Below, piece after piece: positions 6,806 through 13,628 of a DNA stretch of 13,628 bases (position 1 is the first letter of the stretch; each line of letters starts with the position of its first letter). Origin of the DNA: Candidatus Poseidoniaceae archaeon (GTDB taxonomy: Archaea; Thermoplasmatota; Poseidoniia; Poseidoniales; Poseidoniaceae). The stretch lies in NCBI GenBank assembly GCA_029250385.1, contig JAQXFJ010000143.1, positions 1 to 13,628 of the forward strand, in the 5' to 3' direction. A program made the position numbers and the translations under genes. Under the pieces are notes generated by a model. The model ran no database searches, had not been told where the DNA came from, and was given only the letters and a program-made list of their open reading frames with translations.

Positions 6806-7825
6806 ATGGTGCGAATATTGGTTACAGGATATGAACCATTTGGCGACCATAAAACCAATATTTCCATGGACATACTTGAAAAAATCCCAGAAATGATTAC
6901 CATTTCAGACCCATGGCACGTCTCTCGGGATAAATTACTCCCCAACCAACAAATTTTTGTTGAAAAGATGGTCTTAACGGTGGATAAGAATGGCAGCAAT
7001 GCTATCGCTAAAAGATTGGACCAAGGGGAGGTATGGGATGCAATAATACATCTTGGTTTGTGTGATTCATGTGATAAAATAAGGCTTGAAACTACTGCTA
7101 AAAACGTTCTTGATATGAGGATTAATGATAATTCTGGGCGTATGGTGAAGGATAGTAAACTGGGCAAGAGTAATATTTTGGCCAATGATTCTCTGATTCA
7201 AAGGTTATCTTATCCACCAATCAAACATATTATCAAATCAAATGACGCTGGTAGTTTTATTTGTAATGAGACATATTATCAAACATTGTTAAAATTATCA
7301 ACTAAACGTCTGGAAAATATAATTCAGTGTTGCTTTATTCATTTGCCCAGTGAGGACCGAATGCCAGCTGCTGAATCGCTAGTGTCATTATATCAAATAT
7401 TTAGCAGACTTTTTTTTAAACCAGTAATTGAGGTAGTTGGGGGCTTAATTATTGATGATGGGAAGATGTTGTTAGCCCGTCGTAATTTGTCATCTAATAT
7501 GCCAGGTAAATGGGAATTTCCAGGTGGTAAAGTCGAAGCGAATGAGTCTTTGGTGGAAGCGATAATTAGGGAAATCAAAGAAGAGTTTAATTGGCATGTA
7601 GTTGAATGTAGTAACTTTGGTAAATGGTTTTTTGAATATGATGAGTTATGTTTTATACTACAATTAATGAGACTGTCTTTGACTACAAATCAACGTTATG
7701 ATAATGTGGATGAGTGGACTAGCCATGACCACATTTCATGGTTCGACAGTATCGGTGACATTGACTTATTGGGCGCTGATAAGGATGCGGCAAAAGAGGT
7801 TATTAGGATGCTCAAATCCAAGTAG
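6806..7825 (+). CDS. Pyroglutamyl peptidase I / NUDIX hydrolase fusion
   Basis: This gene encodes 339 residues in two domains. Residues 1-204 match peptidase C15 (pyroglutamyl peptidase I, which removes N-terminal pyroglutamate): VTGYEPFG at the start, then Glu95 in LETTAKN, Cys153 in SNDAGSFICN and His179 in FIHLP, giving the complete Glu-Cys-His triad. Residues 206-339 form a MutT-like NUDIX domain with WEFPGGKVE and a NUDIX box from Gly241: Glu247, then RE at 255-256 and EE at 259-260. The usual Gly after EE is Asn262. MutT-type enzymes hydrolyse nucleoside triphosphates such as 8-oxo-dGTP; the substrate here is unknown. The linker is essentially absent, and the NUDIX part has no start codon of its own. 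A stop lies in frame just upstream of ATG 6806. I know of no characterised protein with this architecture. The tail overlaps the next gene by 14 bases. Confidence 0.85.
   Translation: MVRILVTGYEPFGDHKTNISMDILEKIPEMITISDPWHVSRDKLLPNQQIFVEKMVLTVDKNGSNAIAKRLDQGEVWDAIIHLGLCDSCDKIRLETTAKNVLDMRINDNSGRMVKDSKLGKSNILANDSLIQRLSYPPIKHIIKSNDAGSFICNETYYQTLLKLSTKRLENIIQCCFIHLPSEDRMPAAESLVSLYQIFSRLFFKPVIEVVGGLIIDDGKMLLARRNLSSNMPGKWEFPGGKVEANESLVEAIIREIKEEFNWHVVECSNFGKWFFEYDELCFILQLMRLSLTTNQRYDNVDEWTSHDHISWFDSIGDIDLLGADKDAAKEVIRMLKSK
7410..7417 (+). other. T8 tract at the peptidase-NUDIX junction
   Basis: Eight consecutive T's encode the Leu-Phe-Phe at residues 202-204, just where the last peptidase helix ends and the first NUDIX strand begins. 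Removing one T gives TAA three codons after the tract region; adding one gives TAA immediately after it. In either case the product would be a peptidase of about 205 residues, the usual family length. The tract could act as a slippage site or as a partial terminator, and it is also a site prone to sequencing error. Confidence 0.5.
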
Positions 7826-8306
7826 AAGCCTCACCATCAACTTCCATTTTGCGATCATCATTGATGCTTTTTGGCACAGCGTCTCTACCCTTATGCCATG
7901 TTGCAGCTTCGAGCCAGTCCGCAAGATTATCACCGCTCAACTCAACATCAATCACCCCTCCAAGTGGATTGCCTTGTTCCAAGTTAAATGCTATTTTGTT
8001 GGCAATACTCGCTTGCCGTAATAATTGGAAACTAGTTTTCTGATTTTTCAGTTTTATGCTCATTACATCTAAGGCTGTATCTAAAATTGCTTGTTTGTGG
8101 ACCATTTGAAGGAAATTATTTAATGAAATTTGTTCATTTTTCCAATGATAATTAGTACTAACTCCAAATTCAGGTTCTGTACATTCATCTGCTGTGAAAT
8201 CTGGAAATATGTTTTGTACGCTCTCAAGAACCAGTTTTGGAGATTCAGCTCCCGTTATTGTAGTAGAGATTTGAACCTTGATTCCTTCATCAAGACCATT
8301 CAACAT
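7812..8306 (-). CDS. UPF0201 family protein (archaeal, putative RNA-binding)
   Basis: From ATG 8306 this encodes 164 residues. It matches the archaeal UPF0201/DUF54 family, annotated as putative RNA-binding: an N-terminal strand (KVQISTTI), then FPD at residues 34-36, a helical QAILDTA segment (72-78), and the conserved block LLRQASIANKIAFNL (95-109) with PLGGVIDVEL (114-123). The family is usually about 140 residues; the extra tail after 140 is polar and possibly disordered. The biochemical role is not established. A TTG at 8342 could extend the protein by 12 residues, but the ATG places the start at the usual distance from the first strand. Its 3' end overlaps the fusion gene tail to tail by 14 bases. 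Confidence 0.8.
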   Translation of the reverse strand: MLNGLDEGIKVQISTTITGAESPKLVLESVQNIFPDFTADECTEPEFGVSTNYHWKNEQISLNNFLQMVHKQAILDTALDVMSIKLKNQKTSFQLLRQASIANKIAFNLEQGNPLGGVIDVELSGDNLADWLEAATWHKGRDAVPKSINDDRKMEVDGEASTWI

Positions 8307-8412
8307 AATCCTTTGTGCTGACACAATACGGCTAGGAGACAATTACTATTCAAACTGTTCATTTTACCAAAATTACGGGCAAGTATGAAATCGTGTACTC
8401 TTATCCATCATC
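8307..8412. other. Intergenic gap between divergent genes
   Basis: This 106-base gap is the longest non-coding stretch in the window. It must hold the promoters of the UPF0201 gene (-) and the glycosyltransferase gene (+). I see no convincing TATA box, ribosome site, hairpin or repeat in it. The glycosyltransferase has no Shine-Dalgarno-like motif and may be leaderless. Confidence 0.5.
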
Positions 8413-9465
8413 ATGGCTGGGGCAACTAATCCGTTAGTAGCAACAGTTATACCGATATTAAACGAACAGGACAACATCGCTGCTTGCCTAGGTTCAATTG
8501 TTAACCAAACACTTTCTAATGACCAACATATCATTATTGTATTAGATGGTGGATCAACAGACAAGTCAATCCAAATTGTCGAACAATTAATTGAACAGAA
8601 CAGCGATGGTCCTGAAATAATTCTTGCTAAAAATAGAGGTAAATATGTTGCTGAGGCTAGAAACTTGGCCATGGAATTAGTTCCAAATTCGGTAAAGTAT
8701 TTTCTGGAAATAATCGGCCATTGTACTGTGAGTGAGACTCACATTGCTACATTGCTAGACGAAATGGAAAGATTAGTGTCAATAAATGAGCAACCCATTG
8801 GTGCACTTGGGAGTAAAGTCACCTCTCGATTAGGACATTTAGAACGAGTTGAATCATGGGTGGAAGGTGCATTATCATCTCCTCTAGGCAGTGGTTCTGG
8901 GCAATTTGATAATTTTACAGGGACAGTGAAAACCGCTGTACCTGCTTTTTGTCTTCACAGCCGCGCAGCAATTGAATTAGTGGGTGGTTGGGATACAGAT
9001 TTTATCACTAGTCAAGATAGTGATCTTTCCATGCGTATGATCGATGCAGGTTTTTTATTGTTCAAAACCGACTTAGTAGAAGTCAGTATGACTAAGCGCA
9101 AATCTTTGGGTAGTTGGGCTAAAATGGGTTTTAGGTATGGTTTTTGGCGTACTAAAATCGTTTTAAAGCACCCTAAAAGGCTTAGATTAAGGGAGTTTTT
9201 ACCTTGGTTTGGCTTGATTTTAACATCGATTTTGTTGATGATTTCCTCTCCGTTTTGGTTTGTCCCTGCCACACTATATGGTGTAACATTAATTCTAGAA
9301 TCCATAAGATTAGCCTTGCTTAAGCGTAGATTATCCTTGTTATTTGGTTTACCAATTTGCATCTTTTTACTTCATTTCATGTTTTCACTTGGCCTAATTT
9401 ATGGATTCATTGGTAAGCCTAGTTCTTTTAACGACAGAGAATCAAAAGACGGGAACTCTCAATAA
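8413..9465 (+). CDS. Membrane glycosyltransferase, family 2 (ExoA-like)
   Basis: This gene encodes 350 residues. Residues 9-230 form a GT-A fold of family 2: VIPILNEQDNI at the N-terminus, DGGSTD at 45-50 for nucleotide-sugar binding, and QDSDLSMR (201-208) at the position of the catalytic-base motif. The C-terminal third has about three membrane segments (roughly 262-283, 284-303, 309-333), so the enzyme sits on the cytoplasmic face of the membrane. The layout resembles ExoA-like enzymes of exopolysaccharide or glycolipid synthesis. The metal-binding motif, usually [RI]-x-D-A-H, reads EIIGHC at 99-104, so the key Asp is Ile101. The sugar and acceptor are unknown. It begins a probable operon with the next two genes. 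No ribosome site is visible, so translation may be leaderless. Confidence 0.85.
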   Translation: MAGATNPLVATVIPILNEQDNIAACLGSIVNQTLSNDQHIIIVLDGGSTDKSIQIVEQLIEQNSDGPEIILAKNRGKYVAEARNLAMELVPNSVKYFLEIIGHCTVSETHIATLLDEMERLVSINEQPIGALGSKVTSRLGHLERVESWVEGALSSPLGSGSGQFDNFTGTVKTAVPAFCLHSRAAIELVGGWDTDFITSQDSDLSMRMIDAGFLLFKTDLVEVSMTKRKSLGSWAKMGFRYGFWRTKIVLKHPKRLRLREFLPWFGLILTSILLMISSPFWFVPATLYGVTLILESIRLALLKRRLSLLFGLPICIFLLHFMFSLGLIYGFIGKPSSFNDRESKDGNSQ

Positions 9466-9484
9466 CAATGCCCAATTTCAAGAG

Positions 9485-10459
9485 ATGAGTACAATGGTTG
9501 AAAAGTCACTTAGTTCACAAAGTGTCTCGGTTCTGCCGATATTATTGTTGGGTTTTTTTCATGTGATCATCACTCCCCTTCGAGACGTATTCAAAATTGA
9601 ACCATTGTTGATGATACCGTATTACCTGACTGGTGTGTTAATCGGGATTTTCATTTACCGTAAATCAAATACAGTCAAGGATTACGAATACCGCCGTTCT
9701 AAAGTTATGAAGCAAATGAAGAGGACCTACGCTGCTGAAGAGTCCGGGGTCTGGCAAAGTAATGCTGAAATCTCAGACAGGCTGAATGATACAACTAATT
9801 TAGCAAAAAATGTCTCGCAAATATCTACAGAATCGCCAGAAATGGAGTTGTCGGATGATAATAAAGTAGATGTTGATATGTTAAATGAATCAAAAACTAT
9901 CGTAGAAGCAACTAGAAGAGTTTCTGGGAAATCAACATTCGACGAACAAGAGATAACTGCAACTATTGGGGCAACTAGGAAAATTAGTCCTATGGATAAA
10001 TTTCTTGATTTCATTTCCGGTTTATTTAGGGGTGATTCATCTGTTGAATCAAGAGAGGAGAGAAGAATGGCAGCGCTTACTGCCGCTGCTGAAGCAGCCC
10101 CAGTTAGAGCAGTGAAACCTCAAGCACCGATTCAGTATGAGCGTAATGAGGTTTCAATCGAACCAGACTCTGATGTGTCATATTCAGATAATGTAGACTC
10201 TGATACTCCAAATTTACCAGAACAGCAAGGATTACAAAATAACCCCACTCCAGTAGTAAAGAATTATTCTGCCTTTGCTGCGCCCAATGCAGGTAATAAT
10301 TCTACCCAATCAATAGAATCAATGGCCATGTTGCCAAATAGTAATCAACAGACTTTTTCTGCACCCGTAAGCGTTCAACAACCACAGTGTCGAGGTTGTA
10401 ATTATCCCATCAAATCTGGTGACAGATTTTGCGATAATTGTGGTCTAGATGTTATTTGA
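9485..10459 (+). CDS. Membrane-anchored zinc-ribbon protein
   Basis: From ATG 9485 this encodes 324 residues. Two hydrophobic segments (about residues 14-30 and 40-58) are followed by a basic stretch, then a long acidic, Ser/Thr/Pro/Gln-rich region (about 75-295) that looks disordered, and a C-terminal zinc ribbon: CxxC at 302-305, ten residues, CxxC at 316-319. The layout suggests a cytoplasmic tail tethered to the membrane and ending in a protein- or nucleic-acid-binding module. Two similar basic motifs, ATRRVS and ATRKIS, lie in the tail. Starts at 9401 (overlapping the glycosyltransferase gene by 65 bases) and 9494 are possible; 9485 leaves a 19-base gap. It lies between a glycosyltransferase and dnaJ. 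I do not recognise the full protein. Confidence 0.7.
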   Translation: MSTMVEKSLSSQSVSVLPILLLGFFHVIITPLRDVFKIEPLLMIPYYLTGVLIGIFIYRKSNTVKDYEYRRSKVMKQMKRTYAAEESGVWQSNAEISDRLNDTTNLAKNVSQISTESPEMELSDDNKVDVDMLNESKTIVEATRRVSGKSTFDEQEITATIGATRKISPMDKFLDFISGLFRGDSSVESREERRMAALTAAAEAAPVRAVKPQAPIQYERNEVSIEPDSDVSYSDNVDSDTPNLPEQQGLQNNPTPVVKNYSAFAAPNAGNNSTQSIESMAMLPNSNQQTFSAPVSVQQPQCRGCNYPIKSGDRFCDNCGLDVI

Positions 10460-10511
10460 GACTAAATCCATCCGAGATATTGAAAGACATTGTGTTATCC
10501 GAAAGCATGAA

Positions 10512-10517
10512 GGGGGA
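10512..10517 (+). promoter_or_regulatory. Ribosome binding site GGGGGA for dnaJ
   Basis: A G-rich GGGGGA lies five bases before the ATG at 10523, supporting that start. The 63-base gap before dnaJ shows no CIRCE-like inverted repeat. Confidence 0.55.
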
Positions 10518-10522
10518 TTTTT

Positions 10523-11641
10523 ATGTCTGAGAAACGTGATTATTACGAAGTACTCGGTGTTGATAAATCTGCAGGCGATAAAGAGCTCAAGAATGCCTTT
10601 CGAAGTTTAGCACGTAAATATCATCCCGATAGAAGCACTGAAGAAGATGCTGAGGATAAATTTAAGGAAATTCAAGAAGCCTATGCAGTACTTTCGGATT
10701 CTGAAAAACGGCAAGTGTATGACCGCTTCGGTCATAATGGTCCAAGTGGCTCTCCGTTTGGCGGGTTTGGCGGTGGTTCATTTAACATCAATTTAGATGA
10801 CATTCTAGGCGGCGATTTCTTTTCTAGCTTTTTTGGTGGTGGCGGGCGAAGATCACGAAGCAGAGGTAATGATGTTATTGTGAGATACTCAATAACCATT
10901 GAGTCAGTCTTTGAAGGAACCAGTGAAGAATTGGAAATAGATTTACCCTCTAAGTGCGAACCTTGCAATGGAACTGGTGCCGAAGATGGTGACATTATCT
11001 CTTGCAGTAATTGTGGAGGCCAAGGTAAAGTTAGAGCACGCCAACAAGTTGGTCCTTTCGTTCAAGATGTAATCCGAGATTGTCCGTCTTGTTCTGGTGT
11101 GGGACAACTCATAAAAACCAAATGTAAAACATGCAATGGCTCTGGACAAGAAATAAAAGAATCTAAATTACGATTTAATATTCCTCGAGGTGCAGAGGAT
11201 GGTACAAGGCTTAGAATGCGCGGAAAAGGTGAACCTGCTCACAGAGGGAAAGGTGAAAATGGAGATTTATTTATTGAACTTGAAATTGAGGAACACCCTT
11301 GGTTTGAACGCTCAGGTTCAGATTTAATTATGTCTTTACCATTATTATATCCCGATTTGGTGGCCGGAACGACAATCACTTTGCCTCACATAGACGGAAC
11401 CGAGTTAAAAATTTCAATACCAAAAATGACTAACTCCGGTAAAACTATAGAAATCCGTGGCAAAGGTTTGCCGAGAATCAGAGGTTCTGGCAGAGGTGAC
11501 GTGGTGGTTTTGGTTAAATTACATCTGCCTAAAAAAATTAGTAAAGCCGACATGAAGTTAGTTAAACAAATGAACGTAGAACTTTCTCAGGATGAGTTGC
11601 AAGAACGGGTCATCAAAGATGCCAAAGAGCGACGCCAATGA
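10523..11641 (+). CDS. dnaJ: Chaperone protein DnaJ (type I Hsp40)
   Basis: This gene encodes 372 residues, the usual length for type I DnaJ. DnaJ delivers unfolded proteins to DnaK and stimulates its ATPase through the HPD motif. Seen in order: J domain (about 5-70) with HPD at 34-36; Gly/Phe-rich linker (about 73-108, FGGFGGGSF and SFFGGGG); a cysteine-rich zinc domain with four CxxCxGxG motifs at Cys145, 161, 187 and 201, binding two zincs; and two C-terminal substrate-binding domains (about 212-345) containing IPRGAEDGTRLRMRGKG. All key residues are present. dnaK and grpE are not in this window. The gene follows the zinc-ribbon gene by 63 bases and ends four bases before the stop of the convergent gene. 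In archaea the DnaK system is generally viewed as acquired from bacteria. Confidence 0.97.
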   Translation: MSEKRDYYEVLGVDKSAGDKELKNAFRSLARKYHPDRSTEEDAEDKFKEIQEAYAVLSDSEKRQVYDRFGHNGPSGSPFGGFGGGSFNINLDDILGGDFFSSFFGGGGRRSRSRGNDVIVRYSITIESVFEGTSEELEIDLPSKCEPCNGTGAEDGDIISCSNCGGQGKVRARQQVGPFVQDVIRDCPSCSGVGQLIKTKCKTCNGSGQEIKESKLRFNIPRGAEDGTRLRMRGKGEPAHRGKGENGDLFIELEIEEHPWFERSGSDLIMSLPLLYPDLVAGTTITLPHIDGTELKISIPKMTNSGKTIEIRGKGLPRIRGSGRGDVVVLVKLHLPKKISKADMKLVKQMNVELSQDELQERVIKDAKERRQ

Positions 11642-11645
11642 CGGT

Positions 11646-13628
11646 TTATTCTTCTTCGTTAATTCTGTACAATGTTTGAGCAACTCTAGATGCTGCGGGT
11701 TCTCCATCCATTCTTCCATTCAATTCTATGTCTACTGAACTAGAGGTCCCAGTCAGTTCCACAGAGACAAAGGTTTTGTTGCCTGCATTCATCGAGTCTA
11801 GGAATATTTCATCGCCGGAAAACAAGAACCTAGGAGTGACAGAATCTATTTTCCATGCTTGTCCTTTTGGTGAATCCAATCGCAGAGCAGATATTTCCCA
11901 AGATCCTTTGATTATGTAAACTCCAATCATTACAGGCCACGAATCATTATGTTTGGCTATTCTTGGGTCCAGTTTCCAAGCAGCGATTGCTACATTTTCA
12001 GTCCGATAAACTACATCAGCCTGGCCCCATGTTTCACAGGCTTCTTCCCAGTCAAGTATAGCAACAGCTTCAAGCGACTTTGCCAATAATCGACGATTTT
12101 GTTTAGGACTAATTCCCTTGTCAAGCTGTATCTTTAACCATTCTAGTCGTTGCTTTTTTGATTTAAGTCGCTCAGCAAATAATTTCTTCTTCTGTACAGT
12201 GATTAGTAAGTATATTGCTGGAGTTAAGAGCAGGAATCCAAAAATCCATCTTGCAATAGAACCCCATTTTTGGGCGTTTTCATCTGGGGGGAACCAGGGT
12301 TCTTCACCTTCATCTACAAGTTGATAGGTTGTCAATATAGTGTATTCAATAGGTGGTGTGTAATTACCCCAATCAATATTAGTCGTGTAATTAATTAATG
12401 ATATACGGAAAAAGTGTGTGCCTCTTGGTAATTCCATAGCAACTTGTAATTTGCCGTTGACAATTGTTTTGGTCTTTGATTCTATGTCTGACCAATCAAC
12501 TAAGTCCTTGGAAATCATTTCGATTTCAAGTGATTCAATATCTCCCTCAATTTCAAACTTGACAAAGTGGACCGAATCTTCCCAGGCAGTAATTTCCATT
12601 TTGTATACATCAGATGTATCTCCAATCGAAGTAGTAAACTCACCTCTGATAGTTGGTTTTGTTAAATCAATTGTTGGCCAAGAGGAATTGTCTGTTGAAA
12701 TTCTCATAGGTGGTAAAGATGGTGCGTCATAGCCACTTTGGCTGTCCGCAAAAATATCTGATTGAGCTACTAAATGAAATGCACTACCGGTAAATACCAA
12801 TCTTATGGCAGAAGAGTTCGGCAGCGGAAATAACCAGTTTTCTTTTGCAGGCTGCATTATTCCATCACCAGCAGATAGCCAAGTTCCTCCCACAAGACAT
12901 TGGTAAGAGTAATTTGTGGGCACATTTGTTGGATTAAATATGAGTGCAGTAGTGTCATTAGTATCAATAATTACGGTTTTTGAGGTGTGTCCAAAGATTT
13001 CATTTTGTTCAGACAAGTTCCACATCATCGAACTGATAGGTGGATGATTGATTATTTTGAGGGACCACAATGTGTTGACGCTTTGCGATGTCGCTTTGAT
13101 AATTATTCGTCCACTATCGGTTACAGGAATAAATATCACATTTGGATTCTCCAAGAAATTGGTTGGTGTTGAGGTAGCTAGGACACTTCCTAAATATGAT
13201 TCATTTATTTGGTCTTGAAAATATAATTCAAAATCAATATCAGAACTACTATACGCAATTGATAGTTCTAGATTATCCCCAACTTCAACATCTATCCCCA
13301 AAAATTCTGATTGTTCCGAATCGAGCAAACCATTGATGTAGAATTCATCGTTTAGATTGCCAGTCCCTAAATATGTAGCCAATATGCTTGATTCTTTATC
13401 GATACAAGAATCAGTTTGGTGACAGTCATAGATTTCGACTAGTGGGTGATTTTCCCCCGGAGAAGGTCTTATTGTTGGAAAGGTCTCATTTGGTGCAAGT
13501 AGTGAAATCACTTCCACATCTTGCGCGTTATTATTCTCAATAGTCAATTCTAAAATCCCTGAAGTGTTGACTTGTCCCATGAACTTTCTAGCATCTTCGA
13601 ATAATATTGCTTCGTTGTGTGTTAGGTC
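11646..13628 (-). CDS. Large single-pass membrane protein with PPC-like domains, 5' truncated by window
   Basis: The frame is open from the window edge to the TAA at 11646-11648 (660 residues visible). An internal ATG at 13580 is unlikely to be the start: the frame continues upstream without a stop and no signal peptide follows that ATG. Visible residues 1-455 are beta-rich, with many N-x-[ST] sites and two segments (about 75-175 and 325-430) resembling pre-peptidase C-terminal (PPC) domains, for example GDNLELSIAYSSSDIDFELYF split over a strand pair. One membrane helix lies at about 457-478 (WIFGFLLLTPAIYLLITV), followed by a Lys/Arg-rich coiled stretch and a cytoplasmic part of about 180 residues with a helical half and a beta half. 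The basic stretch after the helix indicates an outside-to-inside topology. I infer a surface protein linked to a cytoplasmic domain. The function is unknown. Confidence 0.8.
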   Translation of the reverse strand, partial: DLTHNEAILFEDARKFMGQVNTSGILELTIENNNAQDVEVISLLAPNETFPTIRPSPGENHPLVEIYDCHQTDSCIDKESSILATYLGTGNLNDEFYINGLLDSEQSEFLGIDVEVGDNLELSIAYSSSDIDFELYFQDQINESYLGSVLATSTPTNFLENPNVIFIPVTDSGRIIIKATSQSVNTLWSLKIINHPPISSMMWNLSEQNEIFGHTSKTVIIDTNDTTALIFNPTNVPTNYSYQCLVGGTWLSAGDGIMQPAKENWLFPLPNSSAIRLVFTGSAFHLVAQSDIFADSQSGYDAPSLPPMRISTDNSSWPTIDLTKPTIRGEFTTSIGDTSDVYKMEITAWEDSVHFVKFEIEGDIESLEIEMISKDLVDWSDIESKTKTIVNGKLQVAMELPRGTHFFRISLINYTTNIDWGNYTPPIEYTILTTYQLVDEGEEPWFPPDENAQKWGSIARWIFGFLLLTPAIYLLITVQKKKLFAERLKSKKQRLEWLKIQLDKGISPKQNRRLLAKSLEAVAILDWEEACETWGQADVVYRTENVAIAAWKLDPRIAKHNDSWPVMIGVYIIKGSWEISALRLDSPKGQAWKIDSVTPRFLFSGDEIFLDSMNAGNKTFVSVELTGTSSSVDIELNGRMDGEPAASRVAQTLYRINEEE

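Noticed and set aside
6713..6850. N-terminal extension of the small membrane protein up to 6850
   Set aside because: It would overlap the first 45 bases of the fusion gene, and the added residues form no signal peptide or helix.
7698..8043. Open frames on the + strand running through the UPF0201 gene
   Set aside because: The - strand frame carries the conserved family motifs. The + strand frames have no recognisable features.
8307..8342. TTG at 8342 as the start of the UPF0201 protein
   Set aside because: The ATG at 8306 fits the usual family start. The TTG is simply the first possible codon after a stop.
10460..10522. Heat-shock operator before dnaJ
   Set aside because: No inverted repeat of CIRCE type or other clear palindrome is present in the 63 bases.

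Overview
The window looks like a low-GC archaeal genome fragment, most likely a marine Group II euryarchaeote (Candidatus Poseidoniales). This is inferred from content, not from a marker gene. The signs are a UPF0201-family archaeal protein, a lipoprotein with the LSGC/FGDD-type start common in that lineage, a giant secreted protein rich in thrombospondin type 3 (TSP3)-like calcium loops, large PPC-like surface proteins, and very tight gene packing. All ten genes are protein coding. I see no rRNA, tRNA, CRISPR array, insertion sequence or integrase. No gap between genes exceeds about 110 bases.

Region by region: (1) 1-5097 (+) is the 3' part of a giant extracellular protein with a beta-propeller-like segment and about twelve TSP3-like loops mixed with EF-hand-like loops; its 5' end lies outside the window. 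(2) 5124-5567 (+) is a small helical protein of unknown function. (3) 5604-6389 (+) is a lipoprotein with an HExxH zinc protease motif. (4) 6371-6712 (-) is a small two-helix membrane protein that overlaps the protease gene tail to tail. (5) 6806-7825 (+) is an unusual fusion of a pyroglutamyl peptidase and a NUDIX hydrolase. (6) 7812-8306 (-) is a UPF0201 protein, again overlapping its neighbour tail to tail. (7-9) 8413-11641 (+) is a probable three-gene unit: a membrane glycosyltransferase, a membrane-anchored zinc-ribbon protein and DnaJ. (10) 11646-13628 (-) is a large single-pass membrane protein whose 5' end lies outside the window.

Much of the window concerns the cell surface: the giant calcium-loop protein, the lipoprotein protease, the glycosyltransferase and the PPC-like membrane protein. 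The strongest candidate for something new is the peptidase-NUDIX fusion. A run of eight T's sits exactly at its domain junction, and a one-base change in either direction there would end the protein as a normal-length stand-alone peptidase. Other points of interest are calcium loops split by in-frame insertions, three nearly gapless convergent gene pairs, and a glycosyltransferase with a changed metal-binding motif.
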